This document shows positions 1 to 8,811 of a stretch of DNA of 64,000 nt, in pieces. Location of the stretch: NCBI GenBank assembly GCA_938041445.1, contig CALISO010000029.1:81032-145031 (forward strand), given 5' to 3'. The notes beneath the pieces were generated by a model. It was given only the letters and a program-made list of their open reading frames with translations, had not been told where the DNA came from and did not search any database. This DNA is from an uncultured Saprospiraceae bacterium (lineage in GTDB: Bacteria; Bacteroidota; Bacteroidia; Chitinophagales; Saprospiraceae). The first letter of the stretch is position 1. Each line of letters begins with the position of its first letter. A program made the translations under genes and the position numbers.

Positions 1-1
1 G

Positions 2-1174
2 AAAGGAGATGGAGTATACTCTCTCTTAAGGCAGTATGACTTAGCTGGAGAGCCATGCAATTTCCAACATTTCTACAAGCTCAATAATCTTGATAAAAAT
101 GAGGGGTTGAAGATCAATACTAAGTATCAACTCCCTATACTCATTGTGGATTATAACGGAATAAGTATAAGATCAACTTTAAAAATGGATGACTGGGATA
201 CTGCCGTAGCTATCCAGAATTATAACACCAACATAAAGGATCTTGGAAAAAGAAAGACGCAATACACTGATAGTAATATTCTATGGGTACCGCATCACTT
301 ATATGGATGTGATGGATCTAATGATATCGTAATCGATACACCGGCCGCTGACGAAAAACAATCTGGCTTTTCAACAGAGCCAAGTCCTAAGAAACTAAAT
401 CCAATAACAAATACACCTAGTACAGTAAGCACAAGTTCATCGACAGTAACTGAAAAATTATTTGGAGCAAGTCATCAGACAGTGCCATTGATAGATCAAT
501 CGTTGAAAGGCAAAGTGTATTACATCGTATCAGGTCATGGAGGTATTGACCCAGGCACGATGTGCACAGACTGTGTCCATACTCTATGTGAAGATGAGTA
601 CGCATATGATGTAGCTCTGAGACTCTCACGTTCACTCTTGCAGAAAGGTGCAACTGTACACATCATCACTCAGGATACTGACGGAATCAGAGATGGAAAG
701 TACTTGTCTTGTGATACAGATGAGACGACATTAGGTGGTGCTAAAGTTGCCGCATCTCAAAAGAATAGACTAGCACAGAGGACACATAAAATCAATCAAC
801 TTTATGCTAAGCACAAGGCTGAAGGTGTCAAAGAACAGTATGCAATGTTTGTCCATATTGATGCTAATCACAAAGAAAAGAGAATGGATGTGTACTTCTT
901 CCACCATGAAAAAAGTAAGACTGGACGTAAGTTGGCAGAAAATCTCCAAAGTACATTCAGAGATAAATATGCTCAACACCAAGCTAATCGTGGATATAAT
1001 GGCTCAGTCAGAACTCGGAACCTTTACGTAGTCAAAAACACTCATCCACCTGCAATACTCGTAGAGCTTGGAAATATAAAAAACACTAGTGATCAAAAGC
1101 GAATTATGCTCTCTGGTAATAGACAGGCTCTTGCTGATTGGATGGCAGAAGGTCTTGCAACCTTTAAACCATAG
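2..1174 (+). CDS. N-acetylmuramoyl-L-alanine amidase (Amidase_3), 5' end cut by window edge
   Basis: Zinc amidase expected to cleave the bond between MurNAc and the stem peptide in the periplasm. The ORF track starts at a TTG (107), but the same frame stays open to the first bases of the window and reads KGDGVYSLLRQYDLAGEP and onward, so the gene begins outside and this is a partial CDS. Seen: an N-terminal region that may bind the wall, a low-complexity Thr/Ser/Pro linker (roughly residues 90-115 of the track ORF), then the catalytic domain with HGGIDPGTMC (zinc His), a Glu in EDEYAYDVA, HIDAN (second zinc His) and VELGNIKN (catalytic Glu). All metal and catalytic positions of the family are present. 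The next gene starts 100 nt downstream on the same strand. Confidence 0.9.
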   Translation, partial: KGDGVYSLLRQYDLAGEPCNFQHFYKLNNLDKNEGLKINTKYQLPILIVDYNGISIRSTLKMDDWDTAVAIQNYNTNIKDLGKRKTQYTDSNILWVPHHLYGCDGSNDIVIDTPAADEKQSGFSTEPSPKKLNPITNTPSTVSTSSSTVTEKLFGASHQTVPLIDQSLKGKVYYIVSGHGGIDPGTMCTDCVHTLCEDEYAYDVALRLSRSLLQKGATVHIITQDTDGIRDGKYLSCDTDETTLGGAKVAASQKNRLAQRTHKINQLYAKHKAEGVKEQYAMFVHIDANHKEKRMDVYFFHHEKSKTGRKLAENLQSTFRDKYAQHQANRGYNGSVRTRNLYVVKNTHPPAILVELGNIKNTSDQKRIMLSGNRQALADWMAEGLATFKP

Positions 1175-1274
1175 ATGCAAGAGAATTAAACTTTCTAATG
1201 ATGCGTTTATTTTCAATGAAGGATAATACGTATTTGCATAGTAGCAAATGGTAGAAAAGTCCGACATTTGAGAT

Positions 1275-2195
1275 ATGGGATTTTTAGACAATTACGACTT
1301 AAGACAATTCAACAATCTAGAGCTACTTGCTAAGCAAGTGGTAGAAGGATTTATTATTGGTTTACATAAGTCCCCTTTTCACGGATTTAGTGTGGAGTTC
1401 GCTGAACATAGGGTATGGAATCCAGGTGAAACCACCAAAAACATTGATTGGAAGGTCTATGCACGTACGGATCGTCTCTACACTAAAAAATATGAAGAAG
1501 AGACTAACCTCCGATGTCAATTAGTCATCGATACTTCTTCGTCAATGTATTTCCCTAAGAACATCCCTGGTAAAACTATTAATAAACTTCAATTCTCAAG
1601 TCTGGCAGCTGCATCAATTATGAACTTGCTGAGTAAGCAACGCGATGCTTATGGCCTTTCAATATTTGATGAGCAATTGCTCTATCACACAAAATGTAAG
1701 AGTAGTCAGACACATTATAGGCTTCTACTTTCATATATCGAGAACTTGATTAACGATAATATCCTAAATAAGTCAACCTCAACAGCAAGTTGTCTTCATG
1801 AAATAGCCGAAAGAGTTCACCGTAGATCGTTAGTCATTATATTTAGCGATATGCTGAATCATGAGGATAACGAAGCCGTCTTCTCAGCTCTTCAACACCT
1901 CAAGTATAACAAACACGAAGTTGTCCTATTCCACGTAACAGACCGAGCTTTAGAAATGGACTTTGAATTTGAAGATCGTCCGTATGAATTCATAGATATG
2001 GAGACTGGAGAGAAAGTCAGAGTCCAATCCAATGCTATTAAAGAACACTTCATACCTAAGGCTAAGCAACTAGAAGAAGATTTACTACAAAAGTGTCTCC
2101 AATACAAAATTGATTTTGTACCGGCTGACATTAATGAAGGCTTCCATCCAATCTTAGAAAAATACCTTGTCAAAAGAAAGAAAATGATCACATAG
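1275..2195 (+). CDS. DUF58 domain protein (MoxR-associated, vWA-like)
   Basis: Cytosolic DUF58 protein of about 306 aa. The family carries a von Willebrand A-like fold and usually works with a MoxR-type AAA+ ATPase as a chaperone-like pair in envelope or respiratory functions. Seen: the family signature around residues 45-70 (EFAEHRVWNPGETTKNIDWK) and a MIDAS-like motif DTSSSM near residue 93, followed by a late Asp in FSDMLNH. No membrane segments are visible. No MoxR ATPase is adjacent; the only MoxR/chelatase-like ATPase in the window is about 46 kb away (48104). The PPK2 gene follows after 15 nt, suggesting co-transcription. Family is certain, partner and role are not. Confidence 0.85.
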   Translation: MGFLDNYDLRQFNNLELLAKQVVEGFIIGLHKSPFHGFSVEFAEHRVWNPGETTKNIDWKVYARTDRLYTKKYEEETNLRCQLVIDTSSSMYFPKNIPGKTINKLQFSSLAAASIMNLLSKQRDAYGLSIFDEQLLYHTKCKSSQTHYRLLLSYIENLINDNILNKSTSTASCLHEIAERVHRRSLVIIFSDMLNHEDNEAVFSALQHLKYNKHEVVLFHVTDRALEMDFEFEDRPYEFIDMETGEKVRVQSNAIKEHFIPKAKQLEEDLLQKCLQYKIDFVPADINEGFHPILEKYLVKRKKMIT

Positions 2196-2210
2196 AAGAT
2201 CTCATCCCTT

Positions 2211-2972
2211 ATGCAAAAACAAACTACCAATTTAAGTAAGATCAGCACTAAGCCTCCCAAGGACGTTGATAAGAAAAAAATAAAAAAGCAAACAGCAACT
2301 CTCAAAACAGAAATTGCAGATCTAGCGCATACTCTGATGGCTGAAAAGAAGCAATCTATCCTACTTGTTTTACAAGGAATGGATTCAAGTGGCAAGGACG
2401 GTGCAACTAAGAAAGTGTTTTCAATGTGCAGTCCACACGTTGTTAAGGCCTACCCTTTCAAGAAACCGACAGATCTCGAGTTTGCCCATGATTTTCTTTG
2501 GAGGGCTCATAAGATTGCTCCTGCAAAAGGTGAGATTGCCATCTGGACACGTTCTCACTATGAAGACATCTTAATTCAAAGTGTGCATAAGTGGATTGAT
2601 AAGAAGACAGTCAAAGCCAGAATGAAGGCAATTAACGACTTCGAAGAACTCCTTACAGTACACAATAACACGAAAGTTATCAAGTGCTATCTTCACTTAT
2701 CTAAGGAGAGACAATTAGAAAAGCTTCAGGAGAGAATCGATATTCCAGAGAAAAACTGGAAGCATAATGATGGAGATTGGGATGAACGAAAGCATTGGGA
2801 TGCGTATATGAAAGCCTATGAATATGCTATCAATGGATCTGCAATCCCTTGGCATATCGTTCCTGTTGACAGTCGGTGGTATAGAGATCATATCGTTGCT
2901 ACAATTGTTAAAGACACACTTACTGAAATGAATCCACAATATCCAGTACTACCAAAAAAGAATGGAAAGTAA
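2211..2972 (+). CDS. Polyphosphate kinase 2 family protein (PPK2)
   Basis: PPK2 enzymes transfer phosphate between inorganic polyphosphate and nucleotides, often making ADP or ATP from AMP or ADP. Seen: Walker A-like GMDSSGKDGATKK near residue 55, a Walker B/lid-like region with RSHYEDIL near residue 110, and the conserved tail IPWHIVPVDSRWYRDH near residue 210. The 253 aa length fits a single-domain PPK2. The AMP/ADP subclass cannot be decided by eye. The 3' end overlaps the next gene by 11 nt, so the two are probably translationally coupled. A separate PPK1 lies at 37395. Confidence 0.92.
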   Translation: MQKQTTNLSKISTKPPKDVDKKKIKKQTATLKTEIADLAHTLMAEKKQSILLVLQGMDSSGKDGATKKVFSMCSPHVVKAYPFKKPTDLEFAHDFLWRAHKIAPAKGEIAIWTRSHYEDILIQSVHKWIDKKTVKARMKAINDFEELLTVHNNTKVIKCYLHLSKERQLEKLQERIDIPEKNWKHNDGDWDERKHWDAYMKAYEYAINGSAIPWHIVPVDSRWYRDHIVATIVKDTLTEMNPQYPVLPKKNGK

Positions 2973-3387
2973 CCGAGTAGATAAATGGCTGTGGACTGTG
3001 AGGCTCTGTAAAAGCAGATCTCTCGCAACTAAATACTGTAAAGAAAGTAAGGTAAGAATCAATGATAAGCCTGCTAAGCCTTCTGCTCACGTCACTATTG
3101 ACGACAAGGTTGAAGTCAAGCGAAATGGTTTCTTATTTACTTATGAAGTTAAAGGCCTATTGAAGAGCAGAGTTTCTGCTACACTAGCAGCTCCTTGCTA
3201 TAATGATGTCACGCCTGAGTCAGAACTTAATAAGTTCAAGTCTTGGTTTATCGGCAAGGCAGGAAGTGAAAAGAGGCTCAAAGGTGAAGGCCGCCCAACT
3301 AAAAGAGATCGAAGGGAATTAGATATACATAAGTGGACAGAACTTTATCTTGAAGATGAACCTGAAGATATAGATGAAATAGAATAA
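2962..3387 (+). CDS. S4 domain RNA-binding protein, Hsp15-like
   Basis: Small RNA-binding protein resembling Hsp15 (HslR), which in E. coli rescues stalled 50S subunits carrying nascent chains. Seen: the S4 fold begins at residue 4 with VDKWLWTVRLCKSRSLA and the turn KVRINDKPAKPS, followed by a charged tail with RPTKRDRRELD near residue 113, typical of the family. The 141 aa length is normal. The start overlaps PPK2 by 11 nt and the stop shares one base with the next start (TAATG), so this gene sits inside a tight operon. The exact ribosomal role here is inferred from the family. Confidence 0.88.
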   Translation: MESNRVDKWLWTVRLCKSRSLATKYCKESKVRINDKPAKPSAHVTIDDKVEVKRNGFLFTYEVKGLLKSRVSATLAAPCYNDVTPESELNKFKSWFIGKAGSEKRLKGEGRPTKRDRRELDIHKWTELYLEDEPEDIDEIE

Positions 3388-5369
3388 TGAGGATATTTAG
3401 AGACATCAATGCTTTGCCCGCTTTTAAGAATGGGGTTGCTACTATCGGGTCTTTTGATGGTGTACATCTAGGTCATAGACAGTTAATTAGACGCATCGTC
3501 CAAATGGCGAGAGAAATTGATGGTGAAAGTATTATGATTACTTTTCACCCTCATCCAAGAGCAATTATTGACCCAGAAAATGTCAAGCTCCTTACAACAC
3601 TAGACGAGAAAATCCAGATCCTAGAAACGTTGAAAGTCGACAACCTGATTGTGGTTCCATTTGACCTCACCTTCAGCCAGCAACCACCTGAACAGTACAT
3701 TGAGGACTTCCTAATTGGTAAAATCAATCCGACAGGGTTAGTAATTGGATATGATCACAGATTCGGCAAAGATAGAAGAGGCGATATTAATCTATTATTT
3801 GAATATGAATCTCACTTTCCAAATGGTATTAAAGAAATAAGCAAGAAGGAAATACAAAACATCGCTATCAGCTCAAGTAAGGTCAGAAATTATCTTCAAG
3901 ACGGCAGGATAGAAGAAGCAAATAGCCTTCTCGACTACTATTATATGTTAACCGGAACTGTTGTTTCTGGTGATAAAATTGGCAGGGAGATTGGCTACCC
4001 TACTGCAAACATTAAGATTGACTCAAGTCAAAAGTTAATACCATCAACTGGAATCTATGCAGCCAGAGCACAAGTTGATGGCAGTGTGTACAATGGTATG
4101 CTGTACATAGGCACAAGGCCTACAGTTGATGAAACAGAGACAACTAAGATTGAAATAAACCTATTTGACTTTGATCAAAACATCTATGATAAGGAAATGA
4201 CCGTAAGCATCTATGGCTTCATAAGAGAAGATATGCATATGGACTCGCTAGATGCCTTACAAGTCCAATTAGGTAAAGATAAAAGGGCTGCCCTTAATTA
4301 TTTTAGCAAATTAGATAGCTATAGTAGAAAAGAAGTCAGCAAGGTAGCTATCGCTATCCTAGCATATAATAGTAGAGAAAGACTTGAGTCTTTTCTCCCA
4401 TCCATCAGTGAGTCTATGGGAGAAAAATTTGAGACATTCGTCATAGATAATGCTAGTGATGATGATACGGTAGAATTTGTTCAAGAGTGGTTTCCGGAGA
4501 TCCACACAATTCAATTCGGATCTAATTATGGATACGCTAAAGGATATAATAAAGCTATAGAGCAGATAGATAGTAAGTATCTAGTGCTACTTAATGATGA
4601 TGTTATGGTCACTCCCAATTGGCTGACACCCATCATCAATAAAATGGAAGCTGACCCTACAATAGGTGCTTGCATGCCATCAGTCTTAGACTATGAACTA
4701 AAGACTCATTATGAGTATGCTGGAGCAGCAGGAGGCTTGATTGATAAGTATGGCGTCCCTTATTGCAAAGGAAGAATATTCGAGCAAATCGAACGGGTAA
4801 ATCCAAACTACAATTCAGAAGAAGAGATCTTTTGGGCATCAGGAGCAGCAATAGTTGTAAGGTCAGATGTCTTTATTAATCTTGAAGGATTTGATGAATC
4901 GTTCTTCGCTCATCAAGAAGAGATAGATCTATGTTGGAGAATGAAAAATGCAGGCTACAAGGTAATGGTGATGCCACAGTCTATTGTTTATCACGTAGGT
5001 GGGAGTTCGCTAGCGTATGACAATCCAGAAAAGACATACCTCAATGTCAGAAACAACCACTGGATGATCATAAAAAATCATCGAGATAGTCATATTCTTA
5101 CCATTCTGTTACCTCGTATTATTCAGGATAAATTAGGCGCATTATATATGATGCTTACAGGACACTACAAGAAAGGTATCGCAATATTCAAGGGACTAAC
5201 TCACGCCTATCTTTCTATAGGCAAGAAGCTCTCAAAACGGAAGCAAGTAAAACAGCTTGTTGATAAATATGCAATTGCCCAACCGAATAAAAACGGTCGT
5301 TCAAGATTCTCCATTGCCTATCGATACTATGTACGTAACCAACGAACAGTAGAAAAACTTAATACATGA
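3387..5369 (+). CDS. ribF: Bifunctional riboflavin kinase/FAD synthetase fused to a family 2 glycosyltransferase
   Basis: A single uninterrupted 660 aa frame holds two proteins usually encoded separately. Residues 1 to about 310 are RibF: FAD synthetase part with GSFDGVHLGHRQL and TFHPHPR, a GYDHRFGKDRRGD region, then the riboflavin kinase part with GREIGYPTANI and the late EINLFDFD. RibF alone is normally about 310 aa. After a short linker (about residue 315) a GT2 domain follows: AILAYNSRERL, VIDNASDDDT, LLNDDVMV (metal-binding DDD-type motif), and FFAHQEEIDLCWRM, as in rhamnosyltransferase-like enzymes. The frame runs straight through with no sign of frameshift. It shares one base with the S4 gene and 4 bases (ATGA) with the RluA gene. 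The acceptor sugar or lipid is unknown. Confidence 0.9.
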   Translation: MRIFRDINALPAFKNGVATIGSFDGVHLGHRQLIRRIVQMAREIDGESIMITFHPHPRAIIDPENVKLLTTLDEKIQILETLKVDNLIVVPFDLTFSQQPPEQYIEDFLIGKINPTGLVIGYDHRFGKDRRGDINLLFEYESHFPNGIKEISKKEIQNIAISSSKVRNYLQDGRIEEANSLLDYYYMLTGTVVSGDKIGREIGYPTANIKIDSSQKLIPSTGIYAARAQVDGSVYNGMLYIGTRPTVDETETTKIEINLFDFDQNIYDKEMTVSIYGFIREDMHMDSLDALQVQLGKDKRAALNYFSKLDSYSRKEVSKVAIAILAYNSRERLESFLPSISESMGEKFETFVIDNASDDDTVEFVQEWFPEIHTIQFGSNYGYAKGYNKAIEQIDSKYLVLLNDDVMVTPNWLTPIINKMEADPTIGACMPSVLDYELKTHYEYAGAAGGLIDKYGVPYCKGRIFEQIERVNPNYNSEEEIFWASGAAIVVRSDVFINLEGFDESFFAHQEEIDLCWRMKNAGYKVMVMPQSIVYHVGGSSLAYDNPEKTYLNVRNNHWMIIKNHRDSHILTILLPRIIQDKLGALYMMLTGHYKKGIAIFKGLTHAYLSIGKKLSKRKQVKQLVDKYAIAQPNKNGRSRFSIAYRYYVRNQRTVEKLNT

Positions 5370-6088
5370 AGTACCCTCCCATCCTGTTTGAGGATGACTA
5401 TTTTGTCATACTTGACAAACCAGCAAACTTATTATCAACTCCGGATAGATTCAGATCAGAATTACCATCTTTAAAATCGCTAATGCGAAAAAAATATGGT
5501 GAAATCTTCGTGCTTCATCGACTTGATCTCGAAACTTCTGGTTGCATTGCATTTGGTAAAAAGCCAGAGATCCAACAGGTCTTTACTGAGATGCAGATTA
5601 ATAATGAAGTGACTAAACACTACACAGCAATTGTCGATGGGGTCCCACATCAAGAGCAAGGTGTCATTGACTTACCTCTGATCTATGATGGAGGAAAGAC
5701 TTACGTCAATCTGAAGGATAAGAAAGCCAAACAATCCATTACACACTATCAGTTAAAAAAGACGATTGGTCAGTATAGTATAATTGAGTGTAATATCAAG
5801 TCAGGACGTACTCACCAGATCAGGGTCCATCTTGCACATATTGGACTCCCTCTTGCTGTAGATAGGTTCTATGGTCGCAATGAAGCTATCTATCTATCTG
5901 AGTTCAAGAAAAAGAAATATTGGAAAAAAGCAGAGGTAGAAGAGAGACCATTAGTCTCAAGGTTAACGTTGCATGCATCAAATCTAGCCTTTACACATCC
6001 AATAACTAAAGAGCCAGTTACCGTAGGGTCTGAACTACATAAAGATATGCGAGCACTAATACAACAACTTGAAAAAAACTTGGGGTAA
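5366..6088 (+). CDS. RluA-family RNA pseudouridine synthase (short form)
   Basis: Converts uridine to pseudouridine in rRNA or tRNA. Seen: no N-terminal S4 domain, the catalytic-loop motif HRLDLETSG near residue 52 with the catalytic Asp, and the RTHQIRVHLAHIG motif near residue 147, both diagnostic of RluA-type enzymes. At 240 aa it is the compact class. It overlaps the RibF-GT gene by 4 nt (ATGA), so it ends a likely operon starting at 1275 or 2211. The stop codon lies beside a hairpin described separately. Its RNA target cannot be read from the sequence; a second paralogue is at 16608. Confidence 0.92.
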   Translation: MKYPPILFEDDYFVILDKPANLLSTPDRFRSELPSLKSLMRKKYGEIFVLHRLDLETSGCIAFGKKPEIQQVFTEMQINNEVTKHYTAIVDGVPHQEQGVIDLPLIYDGGKTYVNLKDKKAKQSITHYQLKKTIGQYSIIECNIKSGRTHQIRVHLAHIGLPLAVDRFYGRNEAIYLSEFKKKKYWKKAEVEERPLVSRLTLHASNLAFTHPITKEPVTVGSELHKDMRALIQQLEKNLG

Positions 6089-6113
6089 AAAAAAACCCCG
6101 CCGAGCGGCAGGG
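6087..6113 (-). terminator. Intrinsic terminator oriented for minus-strand transcription
   Basis: On the minus strand the sequence reads CCCTGCCGCTCGGCGGGG followed by nine T. The stem is GC-rich with one G-U wobble and a four-base loop, a textbook intrinsic terminator. On the plus strand the same hairpin has a C-A mismatch and no T-run, so it is a poorer terminator for rluA, although the A-run with flanking GGGG and CCCC could form another fold. No minus-strand gene ends here. Confidence 0.6.
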
Positions 6114-6140
6114 CCAATCATTATAGAACAACTTCCGATA

Positions 6141-6148
6141 CAAATGTA
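6141..6148 (-). promoter_or_regulatory. Possible -7 box for a short minus-strand transcript
   Basis: The minus strand carries TACATTTG, matching the Bacteroidota -7 consensus TAnnTTTG. Initiation here would give a transcript of only about 50 nt ending at the terminator 6087-6113. I see no good -33 TTG at the expected distance, so this is a weak suggestion. The rest of the 6089-6284 gap shows no gene. Confidence 0.2.
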
Positions 6149-6284
6149 AGGCGTTTGTTAATCTTGTGTAGGAATCTCGGCATTAAAAATATAAGCGGCT
6201 ATTACATAATTTTACTTATAATACATAATCAGTTATATTATAGGTCATAATGTGTTAATTCCCATATAGTTTAATTAGTAAATA

Positions 6285-6887
6285 TTGTTACAAAAAGTAA
6301 AAAAAATAGGTTTAACGGGGGGTATAGGCTCTGGAAAAACACTGATTACCAGCTTGTTTTCATTGCTAAATATCCCTATATTTTTATCAGATATCGAGGC
6401 TAAAAAACTCTACTATAACCCACATATTCAATCAAAAGTCATAAAATTACTTGGTAAAAACAGCTATGTTGATGGCCAGTTAAACAAAGAGTTTGTGGGT
6501 AAATCAGTGTTTGCAGAAGCTACCAAGCTAGAACAGTTGAATCAAATCATCCATCCAGCAGTCCGCCAAAGATTTACAAATTGGGTATCTGAGCAATCAA
6601 CACCCTACGTCATTCAAGAATCGGCCCTCATATTTGAAACCGGTATTGCATCACTATTTGATTACACAATACTTGTAACAGCTCCAGAAGAGATCAGAAT
6701 AAATCGAGTCATACAACGGGACAATACGACTCGTGATCAGGTCATTGCTAGAATGAAGCATCAACTGTCAGATGATGAGAAGAAAGCCCTAGCTGATCAC
6801 ATAATAATTAACGATGGTGTACAATATGTGATTCCACAAATTATTGATATACATAGACAGCTACTATCTATAAACGAATCAAAGTAG
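6285..6887 (+). CDS. coaE: Dephospho-CoA kinase
   Basis: Catalyses the last step of coenzyme A synthesis, phosphorylating dephospho-CoA with ATP in the cytosol. Seen: P-loop GLTGGIGSGKT from residue 9, LSDIEAKKLYY near residue 33, and HPAVRQRF near residue 86. The 200 aa length is usual. The start is TTG: an in-frame TAA lies at 6279-6281, the P-loop is only a few codons in, and there is no ATG nearby, so TTG at 6285 is the only reasonable choice. The gene follows a 196 nt gap and is likely its own transcription unit. Confidence 0.93.
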   Translation: MLQKVKKIGLTGGIGSGKTLITSLFSLLNIPIFLSDIEAKKLYYNPHIQSKVIKLLGKNSYVDGQLNKEFVGKSVFAEATKLEQLNQIIHPAVRQRFTNWVSEQSTPYVIQESALIFETGIASLFDYTILVTAPEEIRINRVIQRDNTTRDQVIARMKHQLSDDEKKALADHIIINDGVQYVIPQIIDIHRQLLSINESK

Positions 6888-6893
6888 ATTGTG

Positions 6894-6901
6894 TAAGTTT
6901 G
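6894..6901 (+). promoter_or_regulatory. Candidate -7 box upstream of rocD
   Basis: TAAGTTTG matches the Bacteroidota TAnnTTTG element and lies 33 nt before the rocD start. No clear -33 TTG is seen at 17-23 nt upstream, where the end of coaE lies. Confidence 0.3.
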
Positions 6902-6933
6902 TGCTTTAGTTAATAATACCTATACACCGCACT

Positions 6934-8229
6934 ATGTCAGAAGTAAGTAATCAACAGCATACATCAGAAAGTTTAATGAAAATGGAGGACCGTTATGGTG
7001 CTCATAATTATCATCCCCTACCCGTAGTATTGAGTAAGGGAGATGGCGTCTATGTGTGGGATGTAGAAGGCAAACGATACTTTGATTTTCTTAGTGCATA
7101 TTCTGCTGTCAATCAAGGTCACTGTCATCCACAGATATTGCAGGCATTACATTCTCAAGCACAATCTTTAACTCTCACATCTCGTGCATTCTACAATGAT
7201 ATGCTAGGGAAGTATGAGAAGTATATGACTGAGCTATTTGCCTATGACAAAATATTACCGATAAATACTGGAGTAGAAGCTGTAGAAACAGCTCTCAAAA
7301 TAGCAAGGAAATGGGCTTATGAAAAGAAAGGAGTCCCTGCAGGAAAAGCCAAAATCATCTTTGCTAGTCAAAATTTTCATGGTCGTACGCTTGCTGTGAT
7401 TAGTGGGTCAACAGACTCAGATAGTCGAGGAGGATTTGGACCATATATGCCTGGATTTGAAATCGTACCATACAATGATATCAAACGATTGGAAGACGAA
7501 CTTAAAGATCCAAATGTTGCTGCCTTTATCGTAGAGCCTATACAAGGTGAAGCAGGTGTGATGGTTCCAGATGATCAATATCTCGTTAAGGCAAAAGAGC
7601 TTTGTGACAAGTACAGTGCTTTACTTATCGCCGATGAAGTCCAAACCGGAATTGCAAGGACGGGCAAGTTACTCGCCACTTGTGGTAATTGTGACTGTGC
7701 AACTTCTACTTGTGAAAGAAAACCTGAAGTAAGACCTGATATCTTAGTATTAGGGAAGGCATTGAGTGGCGGTGTGTTCCCAGTATCTGCGGTGCTTGCT
7801 GATGACCCTATTATGCTTTGTATCAAACCAGGAGAGCATGGTTCTACTTTTGGAGGAAATCCACTTGCTTGTGCTGTTGCAATAGCAGCCTTAGAAGTTG
7901 TTAAAAATGAGGATCTCGCTGGAAATGCAATGAAACTTGGAAAAATATTCAGAGCAAGAATGCAGACCGTCGTTGATTCTTCATCACTTGTGAAGTTAGT
8001 CCGAGGTAAAGGATTGCTCAATGCGATTGTCATTAATGACTCCGAGGAAAGTAAGACAGCGTGGAATATTTGCTTAAAGCTTAGAGACAATGGCCTATTA
8101 GCAAAACCTACACATGGAAATATCATTAGGTTTGCTCCACCTCTTGTAATGACAGAAGATGAGATAAATGAATGTTGCGATATTATAGAAAAGACAATTA
8201 AAGAATTCGAAGCAGAACCGAATGCATGA
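6934..8229 (+). CDS. rocD: Ornithine--oxo-acid aminotransferase
   Basis: PLP-dependent class III aminotransferase expected to convert ornithine and 2-oxoglutarate to glutamate semialdehyde and glutamate. Seen: [14 protein letters not shown] near residue 125, [14 protein letters not shown] near 150, [15 protein letters not shown] near 230, and the PLP lysine in [11 protein letters not shown] near 273. At 431 aa it is about 20 residues longer than the simplest family members. The extra sequence is a cysteine-rich insert, [11 protein letters not shown], just after the DEVQTG motif. The end overlaps the next gene by 8 nt. Alternatives among class III aminotransferases (acetylornithine, GABA) fit less well. 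Confidence 0.88.
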   Translation: MSEVSNQQHTSESLMKMEDRYGAHNYHPLPVVLSKGDGVYVWDVEGKRYFDFLSAYSAVNQGHCHPQILQALHSQAQSLTLTSRAFYNDMLGKYEKYMTELFAYDKILPINTGVEAVETALKIARKWAYEKKGVPAGKAKIIFASQNFHGRTLAVISGSTDSDSRGGFGPYMPGFEIVPYNDIKRLEDELKDPNVAAFIVEPIQGEAGVMVPDDQYLVKAKELCDKYSALLIADEVQTGIARTGKLLATCGNCDCATSTCERKPEVRPDILVLGKALSGGVFPVSAVLADDPIMLCIKPGEHGSTFGGNPLACAVAIAALEVVKNEDLAGNAMKLGKIFRARMQTVVDSSSLVKLVRGKGLLNAIVINDSEESKTAWNICLKLRDNGLLAKPTHGNIIRFAPPLVMTEDEINECCDIIEKTIKEFEAEPNA

Positions 8230-8806
8230 TATAGAACCCTATCATAAATGGAGAAATTACTATATCGCATCTGAAGATGAAAAATCTCCATTCTATCGAA
8301 GAGAGTATAGCGAGTTTACATTTACTAATAAGGTCTACAACTATTATATCCATCCACAGTGGGATGACTTTGGGTCATCAACTTTGTATGGAAAAGTCCT
8401 CATTGCTGACTATTCATCAGGTATCGCCTTTATTGAGTTGATAGGTGAATGGAATGACACATTGTATAATGATATCATGACTCTCAAGAACAATGTGATC
8501 AATCCAATGATTGCTCAAGACATCAATAAATATATACTTCTCTGTGATAATGTATTGAACTTTCATGGAGATGACAACAGTTACTATGAAGAGTGGTGGG
8601 ATGATATTAAAGACGATGGAGGCCTTATCTGCTTTGTCAATACAATGTTGCACGTGACGCAGGAGATGGAGAGATCTCAGATTCAATATTACGCTAACTT
8701 TGGAGGGAATCTTGAAGATGTTCTATGGAGAAGATACCTACCTCCTCAAGTATTGACAAAAGTCGTTGACATCATAAACAACAGTACCAAACAACTTGAC
8801 TATTAA
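8222..8806 (+). CDS. Conserved-looking hypothetical protein, not recognised
   Basis: I do not recognise this 194 aa protein. It is acidic and rich in Tyr, Trp and Asp ([14 protein letters not shown] near residue 123), has no signal peptide or membrane segment, and looks globular and cytosolic. The pattern of alternating strand-like segments ([23 protein letters not shown]) resembles a SpoIIAA/STAS-like layout only loosely, and I would not assert it. It overlaps rocD by 8 nt and ends 5 nt before era, so it is very likely translated as part of a rocD-era operon. The tight context supports a real gene. Confidence 0.75.
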   Translation: MHDIEPYHKWRNYYIASEDEKSPFYRREYSEFTFTNKVYNYYIHPQWDDFGSSTLYGKVLIADYSSGIAFIELIGEWNDTLYNDIMTLKNNVINPMIAQDINKYILLCDNVLNFHGDDNSYYEEWWDDIKDDGGLICFVNTMLHVTQEMERSQIQYYANFGGNLEDVLWRRYLPPQVLTKVVDIINNSTKQLDY

Positions 8807-8811
8807 CACCT

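Noticed and set aside
1892-2395. 167 aa minus-strand ORF across the DUF58/PPK2 junction
   Set aside because: Antisense to two real genes, Cys- and Ser-rich composition typical of shadow ORFs.
7575-8291. 238 aa minus-strand ORF opposite rocD
   Set aside because: It lies fully antisense to a well-supported enzyme gene, has no recognisable domain and reads as a Ser-rich shadow frame.
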